A stretch of DNA of 64,000 nt. Source: Ceratothoa steindachneri. Taxonomy: Eukaryota; Arthropoda; Malacostraca; Isopoda; Cymothoidae. Under the pieces are notes generated by a model. It was not told where the DNA came from and ran no database searches. It saw only the letters and a list, made by a program, of their open reading frames with translations. This document shows positions 21,652-30,696 of the stretch, piece by piece. A program made the translations under genes and the position numbers. The stretch covers positions 53,443,034 to 53,507,033 of the forward strand of contig OZ018330.1 of the NCBI GenBank assembly GCA_963969495.1, written 5' to 3'. Position 1 is the first letter of the stretch, and every line of letters starts with the position of its first letter.

Positions 21652-22229
21652 ATGAGTGAAGTAAGTGTGAAAAAATTTAAATTTATATCCCCATGTACTT
21701 CATGGATCAATGGGCCGACGTCTAGCGGAAAAAAACACCCCTCATATATCGTATACTCCGGAATAGAGATAAGAAGTTTACTCAACGTGTTGATTGAATC
21801 ATATGGTGTTTTACTATGTAGCAGAAAGATTATGAATAATTTAAAAACGAATTGATGTTTCATGAAGGTTTGTACGATGTTTTATCTCTAGATGGAAAAA
21901 ATCATACACTCCTTATTTTAGATGACCTAATGCAGAAGATAGATGCAAATATATCAGAGATATTTACAGTTACGTTCCACCATAAGAATATCTCCATATT
22001 CCTAGTGGCTCAAAATCTCTTTTATTAAAATTATTATATGCGTGATATAGCCTTAAATTGTCACAATCTAGTTTTATATAGCCAGAGGAGAGACATCTCC
22101 CAGATAATTATATTTGCTGGACAAATAATGCCTGGTGAACGTAAGAGCTTCATGAAGATATATAAAGAATCAGTCTCAAAACCTTATGGCTACTTGCTCT
22201 GCGACTTCAGTCCGAGAAACACTGTATGA
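21652..22229 (+). pseudogene. Polinton genome-packaging ATPase (FtsK/HerA superfamily), frameshifted
   Basis: Starts MSEVSVKKFKFISPCTSWIN, followed directly by GPTSSGK, the Walker A P-loop. After a frameshift near 21850, NHTLLILDDLM (~21900-21930) is Walker B, followed by FHHKNISIFLVAQNLF, DIALNCHNLVLYSQRRDISQ and a C-terminus ending FSPRNTV. Walker A, Walker B and the later hydrophobic strand match the A32-like packaging ATPases of Polintons and their viral relatives, which drive DNA into the capsid. The gene is broken by a frameshift near 21850 and a stop near 22028. Confidence 0.85.
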
Positions 22230-22284
22230 TTTACCTTACGGACAGGTATATTTCCAAACGAAATCGAAAACGTATATCTTTAGA

Positions 22285-22590
22285 ATGAACTATAAAATGA
22301 AAAGATACGCCTATCACTATCGATAAAAAGCAAGGATAGTAATTTTGTCAAATGTGTTAGTGAAATGTGTCTTAATCTAATAAAAAGTAATGTTCCGATG
22401 ACGAACATCACAGAAACTAAATATATCACCATTCAAATGGTTGATACGTATGCTAACTCGGAAGCCAGGTCATATACGTCTAAAGAAAAATATAATAAAT
22501 CAGCGTGGAGGATCCTTTCTACCAATCTTATTCTCTGTTCTAACACCTCTTCTCTCCAACCTTCTAAGATGAAAAAGATATTGTTTATCC
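22285..22590 (+). pseudogene. Small Polinton protein with hydrophobic C-terminus, broken
   Basis: Begins MNYKMKRYAYHYR directly after the ATPase. Overlapping frames give VKCVSEMCLNLIKSNVPMTN and RLKKNIINQRGGSFLPILFS followed by VLTPLLSNL. A Gly-rich then hydrophobic C-terminus at this place is common in Polintons and adintoviruses, but the role is not known to me; a membrane-active virion protein is possible. Three frames are needed to read it, so it is a pseudogene. The next gene's start (MKKILFIPKE, ~22568) runs into a GA tract. Confidence 0.5.
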
Positions 22591-22591
22591 C

Positions 22592-22592
<1 letters not shown>

Positions 22593-22634
<42 letters not shown>
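22593..22634. repeat. (GA)n microsatellite, left of the LINE
   Basis: About 21 uninterrupted GA units. A matching tract flanks the other side of the LINE (23985-24027). The tract falls in the coding part of a Polinton gene. Confidence 0.97.
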
Positions 22635-22636
<2 letters not shown>

Positions 22637-23983
22637 ACAAGGAGTAACAAGGAAAGTAAGTACCCTAGGAGACCTTACGGTCCATTCAAAGAGGGTACCT
22701 TTGGACTAGCAATTGAGCGGGCACATGGCTGCTCAATTGTTTTGCGTCCATAAACGGCCACTTTTCAAGACTTTGTCTAGTCTTGACTTGAACTGGTCAA
22801 CAGATTCACTGTTGACAACTTCCACTGGAAGTGCGTTCCACTTACCGCAGATACTGTAGGTGAAAAAGTTTCCACACAGATTGCGGTTGTAACGCTTCAG
22901 TTCAAGTTTGAAGCCGTGATTGCGCGTTCTGTTCTCACTCAGTGTGAAAATATCCCGGTAGTCAACATTGTCGAACCCTCGAAGTATTTTGAAGACTTCG
23001 ATGAGCTGACCACGCAGTCTACGGGTTTCCAGCGAGAACATATCTAACTCCCTTAGTCTATCCTCATAACTTTTATGTCGGATAGAGGGAATCAGCTTGG
23101 TTGCCCTGGCTTGTACGCGTTCCAATCTCGCGATGTCCTTTCGCAATGAAGGACTCCAAAATTGTACGGCATACTCCAGGTGCGGTCGGACAAGTGAGTT
23201 GTACAGGCACAGTACAATCTCCTGGTTCCGATAACCAAACTGGCGCTTAATATAGCCTAGCATCCTTTGGGCCTTTTTCTCCGCCTCAATGCACTGTTTC
23301 GAGAACTTGAGGTCACTAGTGATTGTTACACCCAAGTCCTTCTCAGTGTCACTCGATTCAAGAGCAGTGCCCTTAAGGATATACTGAGATTGGGGGTTTC
23401 TGTGGCCGATATGCATCACTTTGCATTTGCCCACGTTAAAAGGCATTTGCCACGTGTCCGACCACTCCCCAATCTTCCCAAGATCTTCCTGCAGGCGGGC
23501 AGTATTTCCATCCTTTGCAACGTTCATACCAAGCTTGGTATCGTCGGCAAATTTGGAAATCTTGGCAACCATGTCACCGTCCATGTCGTTGATGTAGATG
23601 ATGAATAGTAGTGGTCCCAGGACAGAACCTTGAGGCACCCCGCTAGTAACGGGCACCCACTCAGAAGACTGTCCATTCACCACCACCCGTTGCCGTCTGC
23701 CACTTAGCCAGTTCTCGATCCAGCCGGCTACCTTTCCGTCTATGCCAAGCGCTCGCACTTTCCGGAGAAGGCGGCGGTGTGGTACCTTATCAAAGGCTTT
23801 CTGAAAGTCTAGGTAGACCACATCCACCGCCTTGTCCCGATCGTGCTCGCTGAAAACGAAGTGGAAGAATTCTACAAGGTTCGTCAGGCATGACCGTTGC
23901 CTTCGGAAGCCGTGCTGGGAACTCCTCAGTAGCAGGTTTGACTCTAAATACGACGTCACTTTGTCCACCATGATGCTTTCCAT

Positions 23984-23984
<1 letters not shown>
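22635..23984 (-). mobile_element. 5'-truncated CR1-like LINE inside the Polinton
   Basis: The minus-strand copy carries the RT domain and a ~95-bp 3' untranslated region that ends with ACTCCTTGTTACT next to the GA tract. The 5' end starts abruptly at the other GA tract. Polinton coding sequence lies on both sides (MKKILFIPKE to the left; the ERELITILNN frame to the right), so it interrupts a gene. Confidence 0.85.
22733..23983 (-). CDS. CR1-like reverse transcriptase, intact frame, N-terminally truncated
   Basis: A 416-codon open frame from MESIMVDKVTSYLES to a stop at 22733. RT motifs in order: SSQHGFRRQRSCLTNLVEF; VVYLDFQKAFDKVPHRRLL (RT catalytic Asp region); VTSGVPQGSVLGPLLFIIYI; FADDTKLGMNV (the YADD-type catalytic box as FADD); then VRPHLEYAVQFWSP and RLERVQARATKLIP, and an end with GKWNALP. 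This is the RT and C-terminal part of a CR1-clade ORF2; the endonuclease is missing. No stop or frameshift is present, so the insertion looks young. The frame continues open into the TC tract upstream, which is not real coding sequence. Confidence 0.9.
   Translation of the reverse strand: MESIMVDKVTSYLESNLLLRSSQHGFRRQRSCLTNLVEFFHFVFSEHDRDKAVDVVYLDFQKAFDKVPHRRLLRKVRALGIDGKVAGWIENWLSGRRQRVVVNGQSSEWVPVTSGVPQGSVLGPLLFIIYINDMDGDMVAKISKFADDTKLGMNVAKDGNTARLQEDLGKIGEWSDTWQMPFNVGKCKVMHIGHRNPQSQYILKGTALESSDTEKDLGVTITSDLKFSKQCIEAEKKAQRMLGYIKRQFGYRNQEIVLCLYNSLVRPHLEYAVQFWSPSLRKDIARLERVQARATKLIPSIRHKSYEDRLRELDMFSLETRRLRGQLIEVFKILRGFDNVDYRDIFTLSENRTRNHGFKLELKRYNRNLCGNFFTYSICGKWNALPVEVVNSESVDQFKSRLDKVLKSGRLWTQNN

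Positions 23985-24027
<43 letters not shown>
23985..24027. repeat. (GA)n microsatellite, right of the LINE
   Basis: About 21 GA units with one GG. Together with the tract at 22593-22634 it brackets the LINE. This suggests insertion into a GA array, or that the LINE end primed or captured one. Confidence 0.95.
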
Positions 24028-24031
<4 letters not shown>

Positions 24032-24542
24032 CGCTACGCTCAAACTTAATACCATCTCAAGAAAGACTTATCTTTGGAGAGAGAATTGATTACTATACTC
24101 AATAATTCACACATGCCACCAGATAAACGTATTATACTTGATCAGAACACGTTGGAACAATATTTAAAACAGTATGATAAGGTTGTAAACTCACCTCCCG
24201 CTAATGTCAACCAGAATGATAGGGATCAAATAAACGAATATGTAGATGAAGTATTAGGAGCACTGGAGCCTAATGTTCGTGAAAGGAGTAGATTAATTTC
24301 TCAGACATTAAAAAATACAGGATTCAGTTGGGAAAATAATGGGGATGATTACAATCCGCGGTAAAAGACTCCCACAATCTAACATTATCGACCTCATAAA
24401 AAATTCGCAACGCCGGAAAGAATTAGAAAATATTACTCATGCATTAACTTCTTCCAATTTAATTTCAATGGTTTGCGCAAACACACGTCGTATTTCTCAC
24501 TATCGCCAACAACCCAAAATAGGGAACTGGTTGAACTATTAA
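24028..24542 (+). pseudogene. Polinton conserved protein of unknown function, split by the LINE
   Basis: Right part of a gene whose N-terminus (MKKILFIPKE) lies before the LINE. A frame from 24074 reads ERELITILNNSHMPPDKRII, then LEQYLKQYDKVV and a C-terminal continuation in a second frame (RGKRLPQSNIIDLIKNSQRR) to 24542. The series MKK-L-IP--, then ILNN----DK--L------YL, then RGK--P-SNI-DL is a recurring Polinton gene of unknown role; I give no function. There is one frameshift near 24350 besides the LINE. Confidence 0.5.
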
Positions 24543-24733
24543 TCAATTTCACTGATGGAAATGGCAACTAGATGGTCCAATCAAATAATTGTAAAAGGCT
24601 AAGTGGCAACTCCACTGTTATGTTAATACAAGAAAAAACCTGAAAATTCAAACCGCGTCAGAGAAATCCTATCCTAATGGCTTTTGTCTCACTGTCTGTC
24701 TAAATTCACACGAATACTCACGCGTAAGAAGCT

Positions 24734-25342
24734 ATGGCTCGATTCCAGGTGAAGCAAATTATACAACAAGAATATAAAGTTAATATATTTAGCCTTTTGA
24801 AGATTACTAGAACAAAATTCGGTTATGTTAGAGTGATCTTTGAAAATACCTATGGAAGAATCCGTTATAACAATAAACTATTCCTTAGTGAGGATGAGTT
24901 TTGGCTTGTGTTTGCTGCAATACACAGGTTAAAACAGAAAAATTTCCCCTATGTTGATCCTTTGTTGAAGGACTACGGTGTAAAGCAGTTAAAGTGTGTA
25001 GTGAAGGCCAACCCTAACAGTCTATTTCCAAATATCCATTTCGTTATTTACTGGAAAAGGGATGAAGATTTCATGCCTACACAATTTAAAAATGCGCTGT
25101 ACAATGAGTATGAAGTCAACACTTTTCTAAAACTTGAAGAAAAATTTAATCAAAATTTTCATCAAATGAAATGCTTACAGAATGCGGTTGATGTCTGTTA
25201 TCTTACATTCAACGATGGACTTGATGAATGGCGTAAACTTAAACCCACCATCACAGAAGTTGAGTATATAAAAAATATCTTGTTTGATGAGTTCCACTGT
25301 TTTCTCAACAAGAGGGGGAACAGTATCGAACTTGTGAAATAA
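24734..25342 (+). CDS. Intact Polinton protein of unknown function, 202 residues
   Basis: An uninterrupted frame from MARFQVKQIIQQEYKVNIFS to a stop after GNSIELVK. It is rich in aromatic and basic residues and has no signal peptide, membrane segment or motif I recognise. The pattern KITRTKFGYVRVIFEN and LSEDEFWLVFAAIHRL suggests a compact globular domain. It sits between the split gene and the integrase on the same strand. Its openness, in an element where most genes are broken, argues that it is a real gene. It might be a nucleic-acid-binding protein, but that is only a guess. Confidence 0.6.
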   Translation: MARFQVKQIIQQEYKVNIFSLLKITRTKFGYVRVIFENTYGRIRYNNKLFLSEDEFWLVFAAIHRLKQKNFPYVDPLLKDYGVKQLKCVVKANPNSLFPNIHFVIYWKRDEDFMPTQFKNALYNEYEVNTFLKLEEKFNQNFHQMKCLQNAVDVCYLTFNDGLDEWRKLKPTITEVEYIKNILFDEFHCFLNKRGNSIELVK

Positions 25343-25590
25343 TTTGTCCTCAGTGATCTTTACGACTACGTCACCATTACGTGTAAAGAAATTTAATAGA
25401 ATATCTATTTATCAACCAGTCTCACCATGAAAGTCATGAGGGTGGAATGTCACCAGCCTGGGTCATCAAGACTTGCAAGAAGAAAGTTTAAGTTTACCTA
25501 CCCAAGATAGAAATTATATTTTATCAGGGCACGATTCTTTAACAAATATGTTTATTCAAATACTGGATCATATAAAAAAAACCTTCTGAT

Positions 25591-25791
25591 ATGAATTTAA
25601 AAAAATATAAGGTTGAATTAAAAATAAACATTGATAATTTTTACCCGTTACATATCGAATACCGATTTACCGATTCGATTAATCCAGCTCTTTTGGTTCA
25701 CAAAATCAGTAAATGTGTACAAAGTAATAAGGTTGCGAACATCCATGAAATTCTAATTGAAATTATGTATTTTAATCTAGATGTAAAATAA
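25591..25791 (+). CDS. Small Polinton protein of unknown function, 66 residues
   Basis: Open frame MNLKKYKVELKINIDNFYPL to FNLDVK and stop, just before the integrase and on the same strand. The alternating pattern suggests beta strands and a helix. Coding by chance is possible at this length. No homologue is recognised. Confidence 0.35.
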   Translation: MNLKKYKVELKINIDNFYPLHIEYRFTDSINPALLVHKISKCVQSNKVANIHEILIEIMYFNLDVK

Positions 25792-25868
25792 AATTGGATT
25801 TTAAGATAAGTTGTCTTTTCATTGAATAGTTATATAAGATTGTAAGCTAGTCAGATATTCAGTTAGAA

Positions 25869-26906
25869 ATGAACCGTCGATTGTTACGCTTATATACATC
25901 CCCGAGTCTACCAACATCTTTTGGTGGGGTAAATCGACTACACCAATCTGTAATAAGGATCGCCAAAAGATGTAATGCGGAAAGCTTTCTCTCGGGTTTG
26001 GATAGCTATACATTACATAAACCCGTTCGAAAAAGATTCAAGACCAAACACGTAAAAGCGCGAGGCTCTAACGAGATCTGGCAACTAGATTTAACTGTGA
26101 TGTCCAAATATGAAAGTTTTAATTAGGGTGTACACTACATACTCTTTGTAAATGACGTATATTCTAGATATCTCTGGTTAATTCCTTTAAAGCAGAAGAC
26201 GGATTAGGTAGTGTCAAATGTTGTAAGAAATCTCATAGAAGAATCCGGATGGATTCCAGGTTATATATGTTTTGATGATGGAGGAGAGTTTAAGGAAATA
26301 AGATGAAACGTTTATAAAGCGAATTTAATATCGGCATTTATCATGTCAACTCCCTAAACAAAGATAGTTTTGTAGAGCGTGTACAAAGAACAATAAAAGA
26401 AAGACTTCAGATGCTTTACTTTTAATAATACCTGTAAATATATCGACGTGTTAGATGATTTTGCAAAGGCTTATAATAATTCTAGACATAGAATGATTGG
26501 GAACACACCGTTTAAAGTTATACACGACGTTGCTATACCGAAGCAGAGAGCTGAAGGTAAAAAAAAGAGGTTTCTATATAAGATCGGTGATTATGTTCGA
26601 ATCTCACGTGTTTCCAGTAAATTTAAAAAAAGGTACGAAATAGGGTGGAGTGAGGAAATCTACAAGATATATAAAATTTCAAATGTATTAGCCCTGTATT
26701 ATATTGAAGATTTAAATGGAGAACATATCGAAGGTGGGGTTTATGAAGAACTACAGAAAGTAAAATTTGACTCCCGTAAGAAATATGTAGTGGAGAAGAT
26801 AGTTAAAGCGAAAGGGCATGGAAAAAACAAGCTATATTTAGTAAAATGGTGAGGGTATCCAGAATCGTTTAACTCATATATCACAAGACATGTGATATTG
26901 CCCTAA
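25869..26906 (+). pseudogene. Polinton retrovirus-type integrase with chromodomain, broken
   Basis: Starts MNRRLLRLYTSPSLPTSFGG. The zinc-binding N-terminus is partial. The rve core has WQLDLTVM (first Asp, ~26090), CFDDGGEF (second Asp, ~26270-26290) and FVERVQRTIKERL (Glu, ~26370-26405). The C-terminal part reads FAKAYNNSRHRMIGNTPFKV, GDYVRISRVSSKFKK and a chromodomain-like tail (VEKIVKAKGHGKNKLYLVKW, stop, GYPESFNSYI). In Polintons this enzyme joins element ends to a staggered 6-bp target, as seen at this element's flanks. At least five stops or frameshifts fall between 26120 and 26425, plus the TGA in the chromodomain. Confidence 0.9.
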
Positions 26907-26972
26907 AATCTTGAGCAAATACATTGATAAAATTATATAAAGGTTGGAAATGTAGAAGGTTTTATATCAGTT

Positions 26973-27749
26973 GTGAAGATGGAACCAGGGAGTTTTTATG
27001 TAATCCTTCCTTCTTCGTCCTCCCTGGATGTTTACCCTCAAAATACCATATCTGACTATAGAATCGAGTTGCACAAATCCATAATAAAAAATCACAGGGA
27101 ATATGAAGTAGGTCTTTGTGAGTTTCAATTTACAGGAAATATCTATAATGTTACTAAGTCTACACATGCATTCACAGTCTTTTGGAAAATCGCGGAAGTA
27201 AACAACTATGCATCAAATATTATATTCGCAAGAGGAAAGGTAACAAAAATAAAAGAAATTAACTATGCTTATGATGAGATATGGATAGACGCTGGATATT
27301 ACAAAAATGAAAAAGCACTCATAGAGAAAATGAACCTGAAAATGAAACAGAAATTATCATCTCAAGATTTAATGTTTCAATCTGACAGAGAGCAACGGAA
27401 AATGCCTACTGATTATATATTAATGCTCACTTCAGGTTCATTGCTCAACGTGAAAAGGAAAGAAAATCTATTAATTCATCTGTCAAAAGGATTTTCCACT
27501 ATAATGAAAAGATCTATCAGAGATGATATCCCCAAATTAAATAATTGTATAGCGTTCAATATAGATTTTACTGCTCTTATATCTCATCCGAGATCATGTT
27601 ACATTTACTCTAACCTTGTAGATTATCATTTAGTAGGCGGGACACAGTCGAGGCTGATGAGAATTATTCACTTTCATTTCAGTGATGGTTCATTCAGTGT
27701 AACTTTTGATAATCCACACTATCTGAATCTAAGCTCTGTGGACTTATGA
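26973..27749 (+). CDS. Polinton penton-like minor capsid protein, intact, 258 residues
   Basis: Starts MKMEPGSFYVILPSSSSLDV. The opening FYV-LPS-SS-D-YP-NT---Y with EYEVGLCEFQF (~27100-27130) is the signature of the Polinton minor capsid protein, predicted to be a single jelly roll equivalent to a penton. Later parts include DYILMLTSGSLL and RIIHFHFSDGSFSVTFDNP. No break is seen in 258 codons, close to the family's usual size, though a short C-terminal tail may be lost beyond 27749. It sits just before the small core-like gene and the major capsid gene, forming the structural block. Confidence 0.8.
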   Translation: MKMEPGSFYVILPSSSSLDVYPQNTISDYRIELHKSIIKNHREYEVGLCEFQFTGNIYNVTKSTHAFTVFWKIAEVNNYASNIIFARGKVTKIKEINYAYDEIWIDAGYYKNEKALIEKMNLKMKQKLSSQDLMFQSDREQRKMPTDYILMLTSGSLLNVKRKENLLIHLSKGFSTIMKRSIRDDIPKLNNCIAFNIDFTALISHPRSCYIYSNLVDYHLVGGTQSRLMRIIHFHFSDGSFSVTFDNPHYLNLSSVDL

Positions 27750-27861
27750 TCAATTTATATCTATATAAGAACGGTTGAAGGAGAAAAATGTCCATTCTTT
27801 GTTGTTGGTCATTTGATGATAAAACTACACATTAAGAGTAAACATTAAACGATAATTAAAA

Positions 27862-28269
27862 ATGTTGAATGGATCATGCGTGTTTAAAGGGTTAAGAGCC
27901 CAGAGTGGACATGTTCTCGGATCCCTCTTCCCTTCCCTATACAGAAATGCAGCACTATATCCAAGGAGTGGTGCTAGTTATCTAGGAAAGAAGGCTATTT
28001 CAGCCGGTTTCGATACTGTTCAGGATATTGTGCATGGAAAGAGTGCGAAGCAAGCTCTGAGAGACCAGCTCGGAAGGGTAAAAAATAATATCACTAAAGA
28101 TATTAGACAGTATATTAGAAGAAAGTTAAAATCTGAGAGGGATAATGAGAGGAAATCAGAAAAAATAGTTATAATAAATAAGCGAAAATGGATGAATAAG
28201 AAGTTAAAGAATAGAAGAAAGTTAAAAATAGATGATGATGATGAGGCTGGGGATGTGTTTTTCTCATAA
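27862..28269 (+). CDS. Small basic Polinton virion-type protein, 135 residues
   Basis: Open frame starting MLNGSCVFKGLRAQSGHVLG. A segment SLFPSLYRNAALYPRSGASY then LGKKAISAGFDTVQDIVHG is an amphipathic stretch like that of the pX/pVI-like proteins next to Polinton capsid genes. The C-terminal half is very basic (RRKLKSERDNERKSEKIV, NKRKWMNKKLKNRRKLK), then acidic DDDDE. The charge suggests DNA condensation or capsid lining. Position between penton-like and major capsid genes supports a virion role. The function is inferred. Confidence 0.65.
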   Translation: MLNGSCVFKGLRAQSGHVLGSLFPSLYRNAALYPRSGASYLGKKAISAGFDTVQDIVHGKSAKQALRDQLGRVKNNITKDIRQYIRRKLKSERDNERKSEKIVIINKRKWMNKKLKNRRKLKIDDDDEAGDVFFS

Positions 28270-28339
28270 TATAAACCATCAGACATTTCATAGATGTTCT
28301 CATAAAGATATCAACGGCTCTAAATCTTACACTTGTAAA

Positions 28340-29626
28340 ATGAATGCTCTTCATCCAATAAGTGATATCTGTTCAAAGACAGAATTCGATTTGCTTACTG
28401 TTCCACCAACCTAAACTTCCATCGTTGAAAGCAATTATCAGTCTTACTCTCCCCTCGGCAATATCTCTTCCAACCTCACACCGGTTGAATATTATGTATC
28501 TGGTACCGGACAGTATTATGTAGACCCTAGTGAGGTTTATCTTTATATTAAAGCAAGAATTGTGAAGTCAAACGGAGGCCAACTTATAGATGGGGAGAAT
28601 GTTTTTCCTGAAAATAATATTATTCACACTTTGTTCAGCAATGTTGATATATATTTAAATGAAGCATCTGCAAATTTGATTGGAAATAATTACCCCTATC
28701 GTGCATATTTAGAAACCCCGTTGAACTATACTGAAGAAGAAAAATCTACTTTTCTTCCCACTGCAAGATATTACTCTAGTAAAGAACGTATAGAAAATAA
28801 ATATAGCAGATCTCAGAAAAAAACTAATTGATGTATATGGTAAACTACACGCTGATTTCTTCTCACAACATAAGCTGTTAATTAATGGAGTCTCAATAAA
28901 GATAAAGTTATCCAGAGCACCACATTCATTTACACTATTTAAAAGCCAGATCGGTTTAGAAGCTAAAATAGAATTATTAGAGAGTTTTCTTTACATTAGA
29001 AAAGTCCATCTTTCAGCATCAGCTTATCTAGAGATGGAAAATAGGTTTGCTTAAAATCAAACGCTAAGTACCCTATCACACAAGTTCGCATGCGAATTTT
29101 TACAATTGTGAGTGGAATATCAATGAAGAATGTGGATAATATCTTCATAGGGCGAATACCTACACGCAAGGTTATAGGAATGGTTGATCATTTTGCATTT
29201 TCTGGTAGTTTTGATGCATCAACGTTCGAATTTAAACCTTATAATGTGAATCGCCTCATTATCGATATAAACGGGAATGAAGTTGAAAGACCATTTGAAT
29301 TAGACTATTCGGACGATACAGATCCAGTTGCGTCAAGGGCTTTTTACTCGTTATATAACGGTATAGGGTGTATTGGGGGTGGGCAGAGTATTGGAATTAC
29401 GTATGAACAATTTATAAAAAGTAAAAATATTTATTGTATTAACCTAAATCAGGACAAGATTACTACTTGTCTTGGAGAATGCTCCAATCCTATACAACAG
29501 GGAACATTATCAGTACAATTAGCGTTTAAATCTCCATTAATAGAACCGGTCTCCCTTGTTATACATGCAGAGTTTCAGTCTTTTATTGAGATAGATAAGT
29601 CAAGGAACATAATAGTTTATTCTTAA
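28340..29626 (+). pseudogene. Polinton major capsid protein (double jelly roll), broken
   Basis: The ATG at 28340 gives MNALHPISDICSKTEFDLLT and VPPT before a TAA at 28412-28414. The frame then continues SPLGNISSNLTPVEYYVSG, YVDPSEVYLYIKARIVK and FSNVDIYLNEASANLI with NYPYRAYLETPLNYTEE (~28690-28740). A frameshift near 28795 moves the reading to LLINGVSIKIKLSRAPHSF and SFLYIRKVHLSASAYLEM. A second frameshift near 29055 restores the first frame for IFIGRIPTRKVIGMVDH and the C-terminus. These blocks are typical of Polinton/adintovirus major capsid proteins. The last ~85 residues lie within the terminal repeat and are duplicated at 17412-17670. Confidence 0.9.
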
Positions 29627-29631
29627 TTAAA

Positions 29632-29950
29632 ATGAATGCAGTAGAAATAGAAGAACTATTGTATCGAGATAAAACTACAAAAACGAGTTTTTCATGGCCG
29701 TTTTGCGAGAGACACTGATCTATGTTTAGCTTTAAAACTGCCAGCAGCCATAGACCTGGTTCGCATTGGATCGCTTTGTTTGTTAACAAAAAGTTGTATT
29801 ATTTCGACAGCCTATCTCTAGGGTTCCAGAATGATGTTTATTCAGCAGATGACAAACGGTAAATCATATCCATCTTTTATTGAGCAATTTGATTTATATA
29901 ATGATCAAAGAGTCGAAGAAATCGTTGTAAAGAATACTTTTAATACAATA
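29632..29950 (+). pseudogene. Adenain-like protease, right-arm copy, lacking the catalytic Cys segment
   Basis: Starts MNAVEIEELLYRDKTTKTSF six bases after the capsid stop. SHWIALFVNKKLYYFDS supplies the catalytic His and Asp region. A stop precedes it (after CERH). Relative to the left-arm copy, about 105 bp are deleted at ~29850, removing the NSCGLFC block with the active-site Cys, and the reading is then frameshifted. Processing activity is therefore impossible from this copy. Confidence 0.8.
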
Positions 29951-30696
29951 TAAAGAAAAAAAGATTGATCCTGTACACTCAATAAAATTAATTGTGTATC
30001 GTATTGACAAATTGTATATATATATATTATGTAATCTGGGTAGTATAAATTAAATAAATATTTATTTTCAATTTATTAATCTGGAGAAAATAAACGCATA
30101 TTTCTGTTTAAAAGTAAATAAAGTATTATATCAAGCTATACTTTTTAAAAAACCCATTTAAAAAAAGAGAAGAAAATCACTTACACTGTGAAAGGAGCTG
30201 TCAACTGACAAACGCTGAAATGTTCAAGAAAATCACAAATCTTCCCACAAGATTTCCACTCATCTTCTGTCAGGTCTTTCATTTTCTTACACTTAGTTAA
30301 AAAATTAAGAATACGGTACGAGGAAAAAAACTCTACAAATTGGGGGCAGGAGTGGGGTAAGGGTTGGAAAAGTAAGATTGGTCGATGATCCAGCTTAAAC
30401 AAAAGATAGCTATGTCTTTAATTCATTGTGACTTCTTTGAGAAAAAACAAATATGTTTATTCAAGTCGGATGACGGAGCGGGGTCAAAGTTGGAAAATAA
30501 GGTTTGATAGACGGTCCAGTTTAAACAAAAGATAGCTATCTCTTTACTTCATTTTGATCTCTTAGAGAAAAAAGAAGCAATATTGGTCACCTTATTTATC
30601 GATTGGAAAACATTTGGACCAATCAAAGATAACTATCTCTTTGCTTTATTAAATCTCGTGCCCTGAAAATCAAAAACAGAGGAGAGATAAACACCC
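29947..30696. mobile_element. Insertion in the right Polinton arm
   Basis: About 750 bp present only in this arm, AT-rich on the left. It contains a hAT transposase fragment (30181-30402) and, between 30355 and 30650, a degenerate ~110-bp direct repeat (GTTGGAAAA...AAAGATAGCTAT...TTCATT). Ends and target duplication were not resolved. Confidence 0.6.
30181..30402 (-). pseudogene. hAT transposase fragment
   Basis: The 73-codon minus frame contains KMKDLTEDEWKSCGKICDFL followed by EHFSVCQLTAPFTV. The L---EW------I---L--F---T pattern is the segment before the C-terminal dimerisation region of ZBED-like hAT transposases. It may be one exon. No other part of the element is visible. Confidence 0.45.

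Noticed and set aside
23267..23608. 113-codon plus-strand frame
   Set aside because: Antisense shadow of the intact CR1 reverse transcriptase.
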